Source: Chloroflexota bacterium
Lineage (GTDB): Bacteria > Chloroflexota > Anaerolineae > Anaerolineales > Villigracilaceae
Assembly (NCBI GenBank): GCA_013112685.1
Contig: JABFGC010000002.1
Span: 186,001-250,000 of the forward strand
DNA: 64,000 nucleotides
Reading direction: 5' to 3'
Of this stretch, positions 1 through 9,134 are shown in pieces (position 1 is the first letter of the stretch; each line of letters begins with the position of its first letter). The position numbers were made by a program, and so were the translations under genes. The notes under the pieces were generated by a model. It saw only the letters and a list, made by a program, of their open reading frames with translations. It had not been told where the DNA came from and ran no database searches.

Positions 1-74
1 TGCGGCACGACGAGTGCAGCGCCGCGACGGGTCGCCCCTGCGAAGAAAGAAAAAACCTTATAGGAGAGTGCCTT

Positions 75-2710
75 ATGGCAACGAAATCTGCTGAGTCTAT
101 TGTCAAGAACGGTCTATTGCCCACGCTTCCCATGCCGAAGGGATTGCCCAAAGCGCAGTTGACCGACAACGCCCGCCAGGTGTTGATGAAGCGCTACGTC
201 CGCCGCGGCGACGATGGAAAACCCGCCGAGACCGTCGAGGAAATGTTCTGGCGCGTCGCCTACCATGTCGCAAAAGTCGAAGAGCAATGGGGCGCGGACG
301 TGCAGAAGCGCACCATCGAATATTACCATTTGCTTTCCAGCAAGAAATTCTTCCCGAACTCTCCCACTTTTACCGGCGCGGGAACTCCGCTGGGGCAGCT
401 TGCGGCCTGTTTTGTGCTTCCCATCACCGACGACATGGGACGACACAGCGCGGGCATCTTCCAAACCCTGCGCGACGCCGCGCTGATTCAGCAGACAGGC
501 GGCGGCAACGGATTTTCCTTCTCGCGCCTGCGCCCAAAGGGTGCGATGGTGCAAACCTCGGCAGGACAAGCCACGGGTCCCGTCGGCTTCCTGCGCGTGT
601 ACGACCATGCTTTTTTGGGGAGATCGCGCAAGGCGGCTCCGGGCGTGGCGCCAATATGAGCGTCCTGCGCGTGGATCACCCGGACGTGGAGGAATTCATC
701 ACCTGCAAGACCAACGAGAACCACATCACCAACTTCAACATCTCCGTCGGCATCACGGATGCGTTCATGCAAGCCGTGAAGGATGACAAGGAATGGGATT
801 TGCGCTTCCCCGATTTGATCGAGATGAAACAGAAGGGCTTCACCGGCACGCTCGAACAGGCGGAAGCCGCGGGAATAAAGATCCATACTTACAAAAAGGT
901 CAATGCGCGCGAGTTGTTCAACAAGATCGTCAGGCAGGCGCATCACAACGGCGAGCCGGGCGTGCTGTTTTTGGATGCGGCGAATCGCAGTAACCCTGTT
1001 CCGCATTTGTACCCGCTGGAGGCAACAAACCCGTGCGGAGAGCAATGGCTTGGTCCTTACGAGAACTGCTGCCTCGGTTCGGTCAACCTCAACGAGCATT
1101 GCGCACCCGATGGCACGGTGGATTGGGAATCTTTGCGCCAGAGCGTGGTGCTTTCCACGCGCTTCCTCGATGATGTGGTGGAGGCGAATGCTTACGTTCC
1201 CGCTGTGCCGCAGTTGAAGGAAGCCGCTCACCGCGCGCGGCGCATCGGCTTGGGAATCATGGGCTTGGCGGATTTGATGTATCACGTCGGCGTGCGCTAT
1301 GGGTCGAGGGAAGGTCAGGAGTTCGGCGCGCAGGTGATGGAATTCGTCCGCTATCACGCCATGCTGACCAGCATCGAACTCGCCCAGGAGCGCGGTCCCT
1401 TCCCCGCCATCGAAGGCTCGATCTACGACATGGACAACATGCGCTGGACTCCGCCCCACTCGCTGGTCAACTATCAGAACAACTGGGGCAGACCCCAGGT
1501 CCAGTGGGAGGCGGTGGTGAAGGGCATCAAGCAGCACGGCATCCGCAATGCGGCTCAGACCACCGTCGCGCCCACCGGCACCATCGCCACCGTCGCAGGC
1601 TGTGAAGGCTACGGCTGTGAACCGGTCTTTGCGCTCGCCTACATCCGCCACGTCAACGACAACGGCAGGGATTTGAAACTGACCTACGCCAGCCCGCGCT
1701 TCGATGAGGCGTTGAAGAAACTCGGCTTGGGCGAGGAAAAGCGCCAGGAGATCGTGGAGCAGGTGATGCGTGAAGGAACCTGCCAGCACATCCTTGAAAT
1801 TCCGCAGGCGGTGCGCGACGTGTTCGTCGTCTCGTCGGACATCACCGCCGAGGAACACGTGCGCATGCAAGCCGCCCTGCAAGCCTTTGTGGATAACTCG
1901 CTTTCAAAGACGGTCAACTTCCCCGAAGGCGCGAGCGAAGCGGACGTTGCCACGGCGTACATGCTGGCGTGGGAACTCGGCTGCAAGGGGATTACGGTGT
2001 ACGTGACCGGTTCGCGCGACAAAGTGGTGCTGGAGACGAAAGCGACTGCCGAGAAGAAATCGCCTCCCCCTTCAGGGACGCAGCAGACTCAGCCCGAGGC
2101 TGGTTTGGCGAAGGAAGCCGTTCCCACCCTGTCTCCTGCGGGGATGATATGGCACGGAACGAAGAAACCGCGCCCCAAAGCGTTGACCGGACGCACGTTC
2201 AACATCGAGACGCCCGTCGGCAAGACCTTCGTGACCATCAACGAAAACGGCGGCGACCAGCCCTTCGAGACCTTCATCAACACGGCGAAGGCAGGCTCCG
2301 AGACGGCGGCGGTCTCCGAGGCGATTGGACGTTTGATCTCGTACATCCTGCGCATGGCTTCGCCCATTGCCCCGCTGGACAGGTGCGCGAAGTGGTCGTG
2401 CGAGCTACCGGCATCGGCGGCGGACGCTCGCTCGGATTCGGTCCCGAACCGCGTGCGTTCCCTGCCCGACGGCATCGGTCAGGTGCTGGACCAGTACCTG
2501 CGCGAGAAGAACGGCATCCCGACCGAGGAAGTGAAATCGAACGGCGGCAACGGCGGCGGGCATACCCTTTCGGGCGCAAGTACGATCGAAGAGGAAGCCG
2601 CCATGAGCAAGTTGAAGATCGGCGACCTGTGCCCCGAATGCGGCGAAGCGGCTGTGGTCAATGAAGAAGGTTGCCGCAAGTGCTATGCCTGCGGGTATAG
2701 TGAGTGTTAG
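75..2710 (+). CDS. nrdJ: Adenosylcobalamin-dependent (class II) ribonucleotide reductase, frameshifted
   Basis: Reduces ribonucleotides to deoxyribonucleotides using coenzyme B12. The start at 75 follows an AGGAGAG ribosome site. Visible are the N-terminal active-site cysteine (about C112, in AACFVLPI), the [10 protein letters not shown] loop, the NPCGEQ finger-loop motif near nt 1030 with the following cysteine-rich CCLGSVNL, and a C-terminal zinc ribbon (CPECG...CYACGYSEC). The frame breaks at about 611-620 in a T6G4 run. Deleting two bases there restores the family sequence [10 protein letters not shown] second stretch, about 2376-2445, is in the wrong frame between two compensating shifts; the alternative frame gives the expected VREVVVR...[10 protein letters not shown]. 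Length without the shifts (about 878 aa) fits the family. Identity is secure; whether the breaks are biological is doubtful. Confidence 0.93.
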
Positions 2711-2713
2711 ACC

Positions 2714-2738
2714 CCTCCGCAGGAAGGGAGGGGCTCTG
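2714..2738 (+). terminator. Possible weak hairpin after nrdJ
   Basis: CCCCTCC and GGAGGGG arms separated by seven bases lie just after the nrdJ stop. There is no T-run, so the hairpin may only separate nrdJ from the small gene downstream. Confidence 0.3.
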
Positions 2739-2752
2739 AAAGGAGCGACCCC

Positions 2753-2986
2753 ATGAAAGACGGCAAATGCCCCAGATGCAAATCGAATGCGGTGTACATG
2801 AAACGGCGCGGAATGAGCCAGGGAAGTTCGGGCGGAGTCTATATTTACATCTCCAAAGAGTTCGCCACCCGCCCCACCACCGACGTGGACCATTACATCT
2901 GCACTGCCTGCGGCTATTTTGAAACGTACATCGAGGACAAAGCCAGGCTCGAAGCCGTGAAAAACGATTGGAAGAAAGTGGAATGA
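2753..2986 (+). CDS. Small zinc-ribbon protein of unknown function
   Basis: A 77-aa protein preceded by an AAGGAG site. Two CxxC knuckles (CPRC near the N-terminus, CTAC near residue 51) predict one bound zinc. The rest is short and polar, ending in a charged helix. It sits 43 bases after nrdJ and 5 bases before the DUF1801 gene, so the three are probably co-transcribed. No specific function is recognised. Confidence 0.7.
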   Translation: MKDGKCPRCKSNAVYMKRRGMSQGSSGGVYIYISKEFATRPTTDVDHYICTACGYFETYIEDKARLEAVKNDWKKVE

Positions 2987-2990
2987 GCGC

Positions 2991-3359
2991 GTGCAAAGCA
3001 AAGCCAGAACCGTGACCGAATACCTGCTCGAAGTCCCCGAGGAGCGCAAAGCCGTCTTGAAAAAGATTCGCGCCTTGTGCCGCAAGCACCTGAAGGGTTT
3101 CAAAGAGACAATGCAATATGGCGGACCGGTCTACCAGCGCGACGGCGTAGCGGAAGTGGGGTTTGCCAGCCAGAAGCATTTCATTGGACTGTACATCCTG
3201 CGCACCGACGTGATGCAGGCTCACGCCGACCAACTGAAAGGCGCGGGCATCTCGCGCGGCAAGGGCTGCATCCGCTACTCAAAGCCCGAGCGCGTGGATT
3301 TCACGGTGGTGGAAAGCCTCTTGAAGGCGACGGTCAGGTCGGAGGGGCAGGTGTGTTAA
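2991..3359 (+). CDS. DUF1801 / YdhG-like domain protein
   Basis: A 122-aa protein with a GTG start directly after the previous gene. The sequence YLLEVPEERKAVLKKIRALCRK...ETMQYGGPVY is typical of DUF1801 (YdhG/Fra-type fold; one member acts as an iron chaperone in Bacillus). The C-terminal half with GKGCIRYSKPERVDF also fits. Cellular role is not established. Transcription is likely ended by the REP hairpin with T-run just downstream. Confidence 0.75.
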   Translation: MQSKARTVTEYLLEVPEERKAVLKKIRALCRKHLKGFKETMQYGGPVYQRDGVAEVGFASQKHFIGLYILRTDVMQAHADQLKGAGISRGKGCIRYSKPERVDFTVVESLLKATVRSEGQVC

Positions 3360-3369
3360 GTAAGCTTTT

Positions 3370-3407
3370 AGACCTGACAGGTTTCCAAAAACCTGTCAGG
3401 TCTTTTT
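3370..3407 (+). terminator. REP palindrome doubling as rho-independent terminator
   Basis: Arms AGACCTGACAGGTTT and AAACCTGTCAGGTCT around a 4-base loop form a 15-bp perfect stem followed by six Ts. It closes the nrdJ/DUF1801 unit and is a full copy of the REP family scattered from 3.3 to 10.1 kb. Confidence 0.75.
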
Positions 3408-3410
3408 TAT

Positions 3411-4019
3411 TTAATCTTCCTCATCAAACCCCGTCAGCGGTTCGATTTCCTGATGAATTCGGATAAAATCTTCGCGGCTTCCAAAGAGTTGTAGAACCCG
3501 TTCCCGTTGCAGCCGGGTTGGAAGATCGGAAATAAGTTGGTGATACGAGGAATAATTCCAATTACGGAAGTCGCTTTCAAAGCCGTGTTTTTGCGGATTC
3601 TGGTGAATATAAACGATCAATCGCATGAGATAGTCTTCGCTGTCCACCGGGATTCTTTTGAATGGACGCTGAAATAGCGCGCCTGTTCTTTGCACAGCAA
3701 TATTAATGCCTCTTGCATAAGCGTTAAAAAAGTTGGAGAAGTATTGGCTGGGTTCTTTTTCCTTGAAACCTGACAGGTTTCCAAGAACTGTCAGGTTTGC
3801 TTTTAGGTCTTCCAACCGCTTGATAAAAACCGACGCGTGAAAGTGATTTCTTAATAGGTTGTACGCCCACGTCTCGGCGATGGGACTGATATGTTTCCAC
3901 CACAGTTCGGTGAAATAGGCGTAGTTTCTTTCCTGAAAGAAAATATTCTCCCGGTTATTGCCCCGGTTGTAGATGTGGTAGAACGTTCCGTAAGAAAGGG
4001 AAGGGATTTCAGTGGGCAT
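3411..4019 (-). CDS. REP-associated tyrosine transposase (RAYT, IS200-like Y1 family)
   Basis: A 202-aa single-strand transposase-like protein. The N-terminal HIYNRGNNRENIF motif, the HUH motif as HFH (59-61) inside LLRNHFHASVFIK, and the catalytic tyrosine (Y137) in VYIHQNPQKHG are all present, so it may be active. RAYTs are thought to process REP palindromes. REP copies surround this gene on both sides and one degenerate REP lies inside the coding sequence (3766-3798), encoding about residues 74-85. The family usually has a shorter linker here. No terminal inverted repeats of an autonomous IS are seen. Confidence 0.88.
   Translation of the reverse strand: MPTEIPSLSYGTFYHIYNRGNNRENIFFQERNYAYFTELWWKHISPIAETWAYNLLRNHFHASVFIKRLEDLKANLTVLGNLSGFKEKEPSQYFSNFFNAYARGINIAVQRTGALFQRPFKRIPVDSEDYLMRLIVYIHQNPQKHGFESDFRNWNYSSYHQLISDLPTRLQRERVLQLFGSREDFIRIHQEIEPLTGFDEED
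3766..3798. repeat. REP palindrome inside the RAYT gene
   Basis: AAACCTGACAGGTTT followed by a copy with one base missing (AACTGTCAGGTTT). It stays in frame and adds a dozen residues to the transposase. Confidence 0.75.
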
Positions 4020-4032
4020 TATCCTAATCTCC

Positions 4033-4176
4033 AGACCTGACAGGTTTCATCGTGACCTCGGTTAACCTGAGCTCGTGCGTGGACGAGGATTCTTGTAAGC
4101 CATGACCTGGTGGAAACCTGACAGGTCTTGTACCTACTCTCCAGACCTGACAGGTTTTTGGAAACCTGTCAGGTCT
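4033..4176. repeat. REP cluster: one composite and one full palindrome
   Basis: AGACCTGACAGGTTT at 4033-4047 and AAACCTGACAGGTCT at 4114-4128 bracket a 66-base spacer. A full 15-bp palindrome with a short loop follows at 4143-4176. The spacer resembles, in degenerate form, the 60-base direct repeat at 7621 and 7847. Confidence 0.7.
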
Positions 4177-4177
4177 A

Positions 4178-4292
4178 GCCCCCTTCTACTATTTTTATCT
4201 CTTCCTCGCTCAACCCATATATCATCCCGTTAGGGACAACTCATAGACCAATGCGTCAATGGCTTTATCGGTCGCTTCGATCTCGCGCCAGC
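4178..4292 (-). pseudogene. Relic of a second type IIG methyltransferase 3' end
   Basis: Minus-strand translation gives REIEATDKAIDALVYEL then, after a short inserted stretch that shifts the frame, YGLSEEEIKIVEGG and a stop. This matches the last 30 residues of the neighbouring intact gene (IESTDKEIDALVYELYGLSEEE). The fragment lies between REP copies at 4143-4176 and 4296-4310, so a duplicated or earlier methyltransferase copy was lost here. Confidence 0.65.
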
Positions 4293-4295
4293 CTC

Positions 4296-4391
4296 AGACC
4301 TGACAGGTCTCATCAGCACCTCATCCGACCCCAACCCATTCGTGGTCGAGACCTCTGCCCGACCAACTTCTCTCGGAGACCTGTCAGGTCT
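4296..4391. repeat. Two single REP units flanking the restriction gene end
   Basis: AGACCTGACAGGTCT at 4296-4310 and AGACCTGTCAGGTCT at 4377-4391. The second overlaps the stop codon of the type IIG gene. Confidence 0.65.
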
Positions 4392-7300
4392 TAACCCTCC
4401 ACAATCCTAATCTCTTCCTCGGACAACCCATACAACTCATAGACCAGGGCATCAATCTCCTTATCCGTTGACTCGATCTCGCGTTTGACCATTTCCTGTT
4501 CCTGGGGAGTTCTTGGACTTTGCTTGTGCAATGCCAACATGCGCTCCACGAGCGAGACCAGTTTGTCGTGCCGGGCTTTGTCAGCGGGGTCGTTGAAGTT
4601 GATTTTACGGATTGGCAATGTTTCCACATATTGTTTAGTGCAAGTAATCCATCCACCTCTAAAAACATTACTAATTGAGCGTAATCTCCAAAAAAGTAAT
4701 TTTGAATTTAGTAAGCCTAAAACGTAATTTGGAGATAATTTGCTTTCGTTAGAAACTGTAATGCTAAACCCTCCACTTGCCATTAAGCAAAGACCAGTTG
4801 CGTTGTCAGGAATACGGCAAAATAAACCTTTGTCGGCAAGCAATGGAATTAAGATTTGAGCAGTTTCGTGTACATCAAGGTTTCGTGGAGCACTAAAACC
4901 ATGCCACTGTTTAAATTGTTTTCGTCCAAGTAGTTCCTTTTTTCTGCTTACCAAATAGGCATGTGCTTTAGGATATTGCTTTTTGACTTCACTCTCTTCA
5001 ATTAACTCATATCCATCAAGGCTTACTTTGTAAGGAAAAATTATTACTTCTTCTTGTTCAGGTCTAAATTCATAACGCCCAAAATCAGTTGCGTATACTG
5101 GGCTTCGTAAAATGCCATCTTCAATCGTTACTTCTTCTCCTTGGCGAGTGAGTAATTTTTTACCTTCTTTGCGAAGAATAAAAACATCATCTGATCCTGA
5201 ACTTGAGCCTCGCCCAATTCGAGTAGGCAAGTCACTTAATGGGATAGATATTGAATTTATTTTATCAATTAGCTTTTGATTTTCTTCGCCGGAAAATTCC
5301 CAAGGAACATTTGTCAAAGTATTTTGAATGATTCTAAAGTTTGCATTCTTAAGCTCGTTAGATAGATTTACCTTTGTGTACTCGAAAATTTCCTGCGGGC
5401 TACTTGTTAGGAAAAGTAGACATGTATAAGTCGAAGCTTGTTCAAAAATTTGTAAATGCCCAAAGTCTACAATCTTATATAGCGCCTTGCGGTTGGCAAT
5501 AATATTTCTGATACTTTCCCCGTAATCAGTCGCAAAGAATTTACTCGGAAGAATAAAGCCCATTTTTCCTTGTTTATTCAATACTTCTAAGACTTTCTCT
5601 ATGAAGACCACATAAATATCATAGTTGCCTTTGCTGGCGGCTTTATAACGTTTCTTCAAAAACTCCACGTCAATCGGGGAACTTTCTTGTAGAGTTTGAA
5701 TACGAATATATGGCGGATTTCCAATCACGGCGTCAAATCCTCCCTGAATGAACACGTGGGGAAACTCGGCGTTCCAGTCGAAGGCGTTCACGCGGTAGCG
5801 TTCCTCCTCGTCCACCAGCATCGTCAACTGCCGCCCCTCATAATAATCGGGACCGATCAACGAATTACCGCATTTGATATTCCTGCCCAAATCCGGCAGG
5901 ACGCGCTCCTGGAACAATGCCAACTGCGAGCCGATGGTCTCGTGGCTTTCGCCTTCCAGCACCTTCAACAGCAGCGAGAGTTTGGTCACTTCCACGGCTT
6001 GCGGGTCAATGTCCACGCCGTAGATGTTGTTGAGCAGGATTTCTTTCTTCTTCGAGGTGGTCAATCTCCACCCCCTCTGCCCCTCCCCGTCCCTCCCCAA
6101 ATCCGACGAACTTCTGTCGGATTTGGGGAGGGTGTCCGAAGGACGGGTGGGGTTGGTTTGGAAGATGGCAGGCTTCTTGCCAGCCGCCCATTTCTCCGGG
6201 TCGTTATCCATGTACCATTTCAAATGCCAGTCCAGCAAATACTGATACGCGCCCAATGGGAACGTCCCCGAACCGCAGGCGGGGTCGAGAATTCTCAACT
6301 TCTCCGCTTCCTTCGGGGTCTTACCTTCGAGTAACTTCCCAACCGTGTTCTCGACAATGTACTCCACAATGTACGTCGGCGTGTAATACACCCCGCCCGC
6401 CTTACGTACTTCGGGCTTTTCCTCCACCCTGGCGCGGTGTCCGGGGGTCAATCGAATTACCTTTCCGAGGAAGCGTTCATACACCTGCCCCAAAATGTCC
6501 GCCGGGATTTCGCGGAAGACGTACGGGCTTTCGGGGTAATACAGATTCTTGATGATGTCCTTCAACGGCTTGTCGTCAATCTTGAGGGTCAGGGTCAGCG
6601 TATCGGTCGGGCTGGAGGCGTCTTTCTCGTCCGTAAAATGGAACAAGCCGGAGTTATAACGCGCATCGGCCCGTTTGAATAACTGACAAAGCGCCTCATA
6701 CACGCGCCCCCTCCCTGCCTCCCCCAAGTCCGCATTATCTTCGCCTTGAGTTTTACTGCTCCCTGCGGACTTGGGGGAGGTGTCCGAAGGACGGAGGGGG
6801 TAGGCTATTTCTTTGAGTTGATCGTCCCTTTCGACGCCCCTGTCCTCGCAGATGCGCAGAAAGACGATGCGGTCAATCGTCATTTGCACGGCGTAATTCA
6901 ACTCGCGCGCTTCAACGATTCATTGCGCAAGGCGATGTTGGTCGCCAGCAGGTCGCGCCAGCGTTCGATCTCGGCAAGGAAGGCGTCGTCCACTTCGGCG
7001 GTTCCCTTTTTGAGTTTCGTGCCTTCCGCAAATGCGTCGAACGAACCGCGCAATACCGCCTCGCGCGAAAAGATACCCGCGATCTCGTCCCACTTCTCGA
7101 CGTAATCTTTGTACGAGTAGAGCCTGACGCGCCCGACAGAAGCCTTGTCCTTTTTATCGGGCTTGGCGCGGCAATCGTAAACGGCGAGTTCTTCAAAGTC
7201 CGAAAGGATGCCGAGCGGCAGTTTCGCGCTCCAGGCATAGCGGCGCAATTGAAAGGCGGGATGAATATCCGTCTCTATTTTGACGGCGGGTTTCTTGGCT

Positions 7301-7569
7301 TCCACGAAGAACTTTCTCTGCCCGCCGATGCGAAAAGCGTAATCGGGCGCTTTGTTTTCCCCTTCGATCTCCAGGCTGTCCTCATGCACCACATCCTTGT
7401 ACATCTCGGCATAGCCCTGCCTGTTGAACACGTCCCAACCGAGCGCCTCGAAGAACGGGTCGAGGAACTCGCGCCGCAACTGCGTCTCGTTGTACCTGCC
7501 GGAGCGGTAGGTCTCGCGGTGTTCTTCGAAGCGGCTGACTAATTGGCGGATGATCTCTGGAGCGGTCAT
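4391..7569 (-). CDS. Type IIG restriction enzyme / adenine-specific DNA methyltransferase (Eco57I-like), split frame
   Basis: The upstream 223 codons (7569-6898; ATG chosen at MTAPEIIRQ) hold an HsdR_N-like nuclease domain with PD75-76 and E90-A-K92. The following 836 codons hold methyltransferase motif I (DPACGSGTF), motif IV (GNPPY), and a C-terminal TaqI-like recognition region (SNVFRGGWIT...). In relatives these are one chain of 1000-1200 aa, as here. The pieces meet in a 4-base TTGA overlap at 6898-6901; removing two bases from the GCGCGC run fuses them (SLKRELNYAVQM), so a sequencing or real frameshift is likely. Two palindromic elements are inserted in frame (see repeats at 6068 and 6713). 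Should methylate and cut DNA as a defence system. Target unknown. Confidence 0.85.
6068..6160. repeat. Palindromic element A, in frame inside the type IIG gene
   Basis: A 17-bp perfect stem (6091-6107 with 6116-6132, 8-base loop), followed by TGTCCGAAGGACG. On the coding strand it encodes about 29 extra residues (PTRPSDTLPKS...SDLG) between KPAIFQ and WRLTTS, where relatives have only a few residues. Confidence 0.8.
6713..6800. repeat. Palindromic element B, in frame inside the type IIG gene
   Basis: A 17-bp perfect stem (6718-6734 with 6764-6780, 29-base loop) and the same TGTCCGAAGGACG tail as element A. It encodes PLRPSDTSPKSAGSS...ADLGEAGRG, the same reading frame of the element as in copy A. 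Confidence 0.8.
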
Positions 7570-7620
7570 GAATGGGATTCCCTTTGGGATATTATACCCG
7601 CTAGACCTGTCAGGTCTCAG

Positions 7621-7680
7621 TGTGGCTTCGGTCAACCGGCATCCCTGCGCGGAAGGGATACTTGTCTGGGAAGACCTCGC
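7621..7680. repeat. 60-bp direct repeat, copy 1
   Basis: Begins TGTGGCTTCGGTCAACCGG and ends AAGACCTCGC. It differs from the copy at 7847 at only a few positions. It sits inside a REP-bounded unit (7603-7720), like a BIME. Confidence 0.75.
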
Positions 7681-7846
7681 GGAGATGTCGCACGGCGCCA
7701 CGGCGACGCCTGTCAGGTCTTGGAGACCGTCTGAGAACCCGACCGCGAAGGCGCTAAGGCACGAAGCCGCAAAGTTTTTTTCTTTGAGTCTTGGAGTCTT
7801 CGCGTCGTTGTGGTATAGAGGTTTGACTTTTCAGACACTCTCTTGG

Positions 7847-7906
7847 TGTGGCTTCGGTCAACCGGCATCCCTGCGCGGAAGGGATACTTGTCCGGTAAGA
7901 CCTCGC
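7847..7906. repeat. 60-bp direct repeat, copy 2
   Basis: Nearly identical to 7621-7680 and in the same orientation, 226 bases away. Confidence 0.75.
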
Positions 7907-8114
7907 ATTAGAAGACTTCGGTTCTACCGTTTTTAACGGGAAAACCATTTCACCACGACCCTCATGCTGAGGGCTTAGGACACGACACTTGCCCCGGGTG
8001 CAAGTGCCGGGGAGATCACGAAGGAAAATGCCTATCAAGTGGACGCCTTTTCCCTCCTTTGTGTACTTGGTGCTTTGTGGTTAGGCTCTTTCCCGTAATT
8101 ACGGGAAAGCCAAG

Positions 8115-8202
8115 ACTTCTAAATGTCTTCCCAAACACTTCTAAATGTCTTTGTCGGGACTTCTAAATGTGTTGGGGAACACTTCTAAATATCTTTTTAA
8201 GG
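8115..8202. repeat. Four-unit 22-bp phased repeat array
   Basis: The core ACTTCTAAATGT (last copy ACTTCTAAATAT) starts at 8115, 8137, 8159 and 8181, an exact 22-base spacing. The 10 bases between cores vary. Two helical turns per unit would place the cores on one DNA face. Confidence 0.7.
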
Positions 8203-8228
8203 AAGACAGGTGGGGTTTTCGTATAGTC

Positions 8229-8267
8229 AAGACCTGACAGGTTTCCCAAACCTGTCAGGTCTTTTTT
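8229..8267. repeat. Full REP palindrome with T-run
   Basis: AAGACCTGACAGGTTT and AAACCTGTCAGGTCTT arms with a minimal loop, followed by T6 on the plus strand. Lies just beyond the 3' end of the HU-like gene. Confidence 0.7.
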
Positions 8268-8282
8268 ATTCACGAGGGAAAA

Positions 8283-8687
8283 CTATTCTTCGCTATTATT
8301 CGTCACCGATCCCTTCAAAAACTCGATGCCATCCAAAATACGTTTGAAAAGCTTGCCGGGCATAAAGCGCGGCAAAACGCTCGTGATCTGGCTGGCGCGT
8401 ACTTCATCGGCGCTGGCAGCCCCTTCCGAAGTGGTCTTCAGCCAGAAACTGCCGAACTCGCCCAGTTCCACGATATTCCCTTTTGCCAACTGCTCGGGGA
8501 TGATCGCGAGAAAGGTCTCGATGGCAGCCATCATATCAATGCTGCTCATGGTCGAACGCTGAGCCGCCATCTCCACCATCTCGCGCGTGGTCACGCGCCC
8601 GCTCGACTGGATGGAAGGATAGAACTTCTTGGGGGCTTCACGGTTGCTTGGGTTGCCCCGCTCCACAATATTGAATTTAACGCTCAT
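8283..8687 (-). CDS. HU/HIG-like DNA-binding protein
   Basis: A 134-aa protein with the fold of HU-like proteins carrying an N-terminal extension (HU-HIG group): VKFNIVERGNP...KKFYPSIQSSGRVTTREMVEMAAQRSTMSSIDMMAAIETFLAIIPEQLAKGNIVELGEFGSF. The pattern of a helix pair followed by GxFGxF is the HU hallmark. A GGAGG site lies about 8 bases before the ATG. Probably a nucleoid-associated protein. It is better known from Bacteroidota, so its presence in a chloroflexote is mildly unusual. Confidence 0.7.
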   Translation of the reverse strand: MSVKFNIVERGNPSNREAPKKFYPSIQSSGRVTTREMVEMAAQRSTMSSIDMMAAIETFLAIIPEQLAKGNIVELGEFGSFWLKTTSEGAASADEVRASQITSVLPRFMPGKLFKRILDGIEFLKGSVTNNSEE

Positions 8688-9134
8688 GGTGCAATCCTCC
8701 TGGGATGTGAGATTTGCAGGAGGTTTTTCGACCCCCTGCTCGCAGTTATTTTATAGCGTCTTTGGCAAAATGGCGTTTACAATTTTGTCAGGGGCGCGCT
8801 CAGGGATTGGGCAAAGATTTTCAAAGAGACGGCCGCCTCGCAGGGGACAGTCTCTTGATCCTTTATAACTCCTCGCTGATCCCCTTACACTTTGGGAATA
8901 GGACGCAGATCAACGCTGATTAACTCACCTTACGCAGTAAACCGCCAAGACGCCATGTCGCCAAGTTTTTTACGCCTTTTACTCTTCTCTTGGCGTTCTT
9001 GGCGCCTTGGCGGTTAACTGCGTAACGTCAGTGATAACGCGGATATGAGCCAGGAATTTGTCCAGAAAGCGCTATACATCCGCGTTTGCCGCGCTCGTCC
9101 GCGTCCTGATTAACCGCCCGTTGATCTGGAGGTT
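8688..9134. other. Gene-free interval with large fold-back
   Basis: Contains a fold-back with arms at 8931-8955 and 9001-9025 (23 of 25 bases complementary; TTACGCAGT outer end, CCGCCAAG inner). No coding gene is supported elsewhere in the interval; promoter elements of the HU-like gene presumably lie near 8690-8760. Confidence 0.55.

Larger units (their letters stand above)
7570..8282. other. Gene-free, repeat-filled interval
   Basis: About 700 bases without a convincing gene. It holds REP units at 7603-7617 and 7709-7720, two 60-base direct repeats, a four-unit 22-bp array and a full REP palindrome. The short frames that cross it change inside the repeats and look non-coding. Confidence 0.6.

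Noticed and set aside
1..74. Cobalamin riboswitch in front of nrdJ
   Set aside because: Only 74 bases are visible and no B12-box core was recognised; it cannot be judged here.
488..1882. 464-codon open frame on the minus strand opposite nrdJ
   Set aside because: It lies exactly antisense to a well-conserved gene, has no ribosome site and no family match; high GC opens such frames.
8115..8202. CRISPR array
   Set aside because: Repeats of 12 bases with 10-base variable parts are far too short and imperfect, and no cas genes are present.
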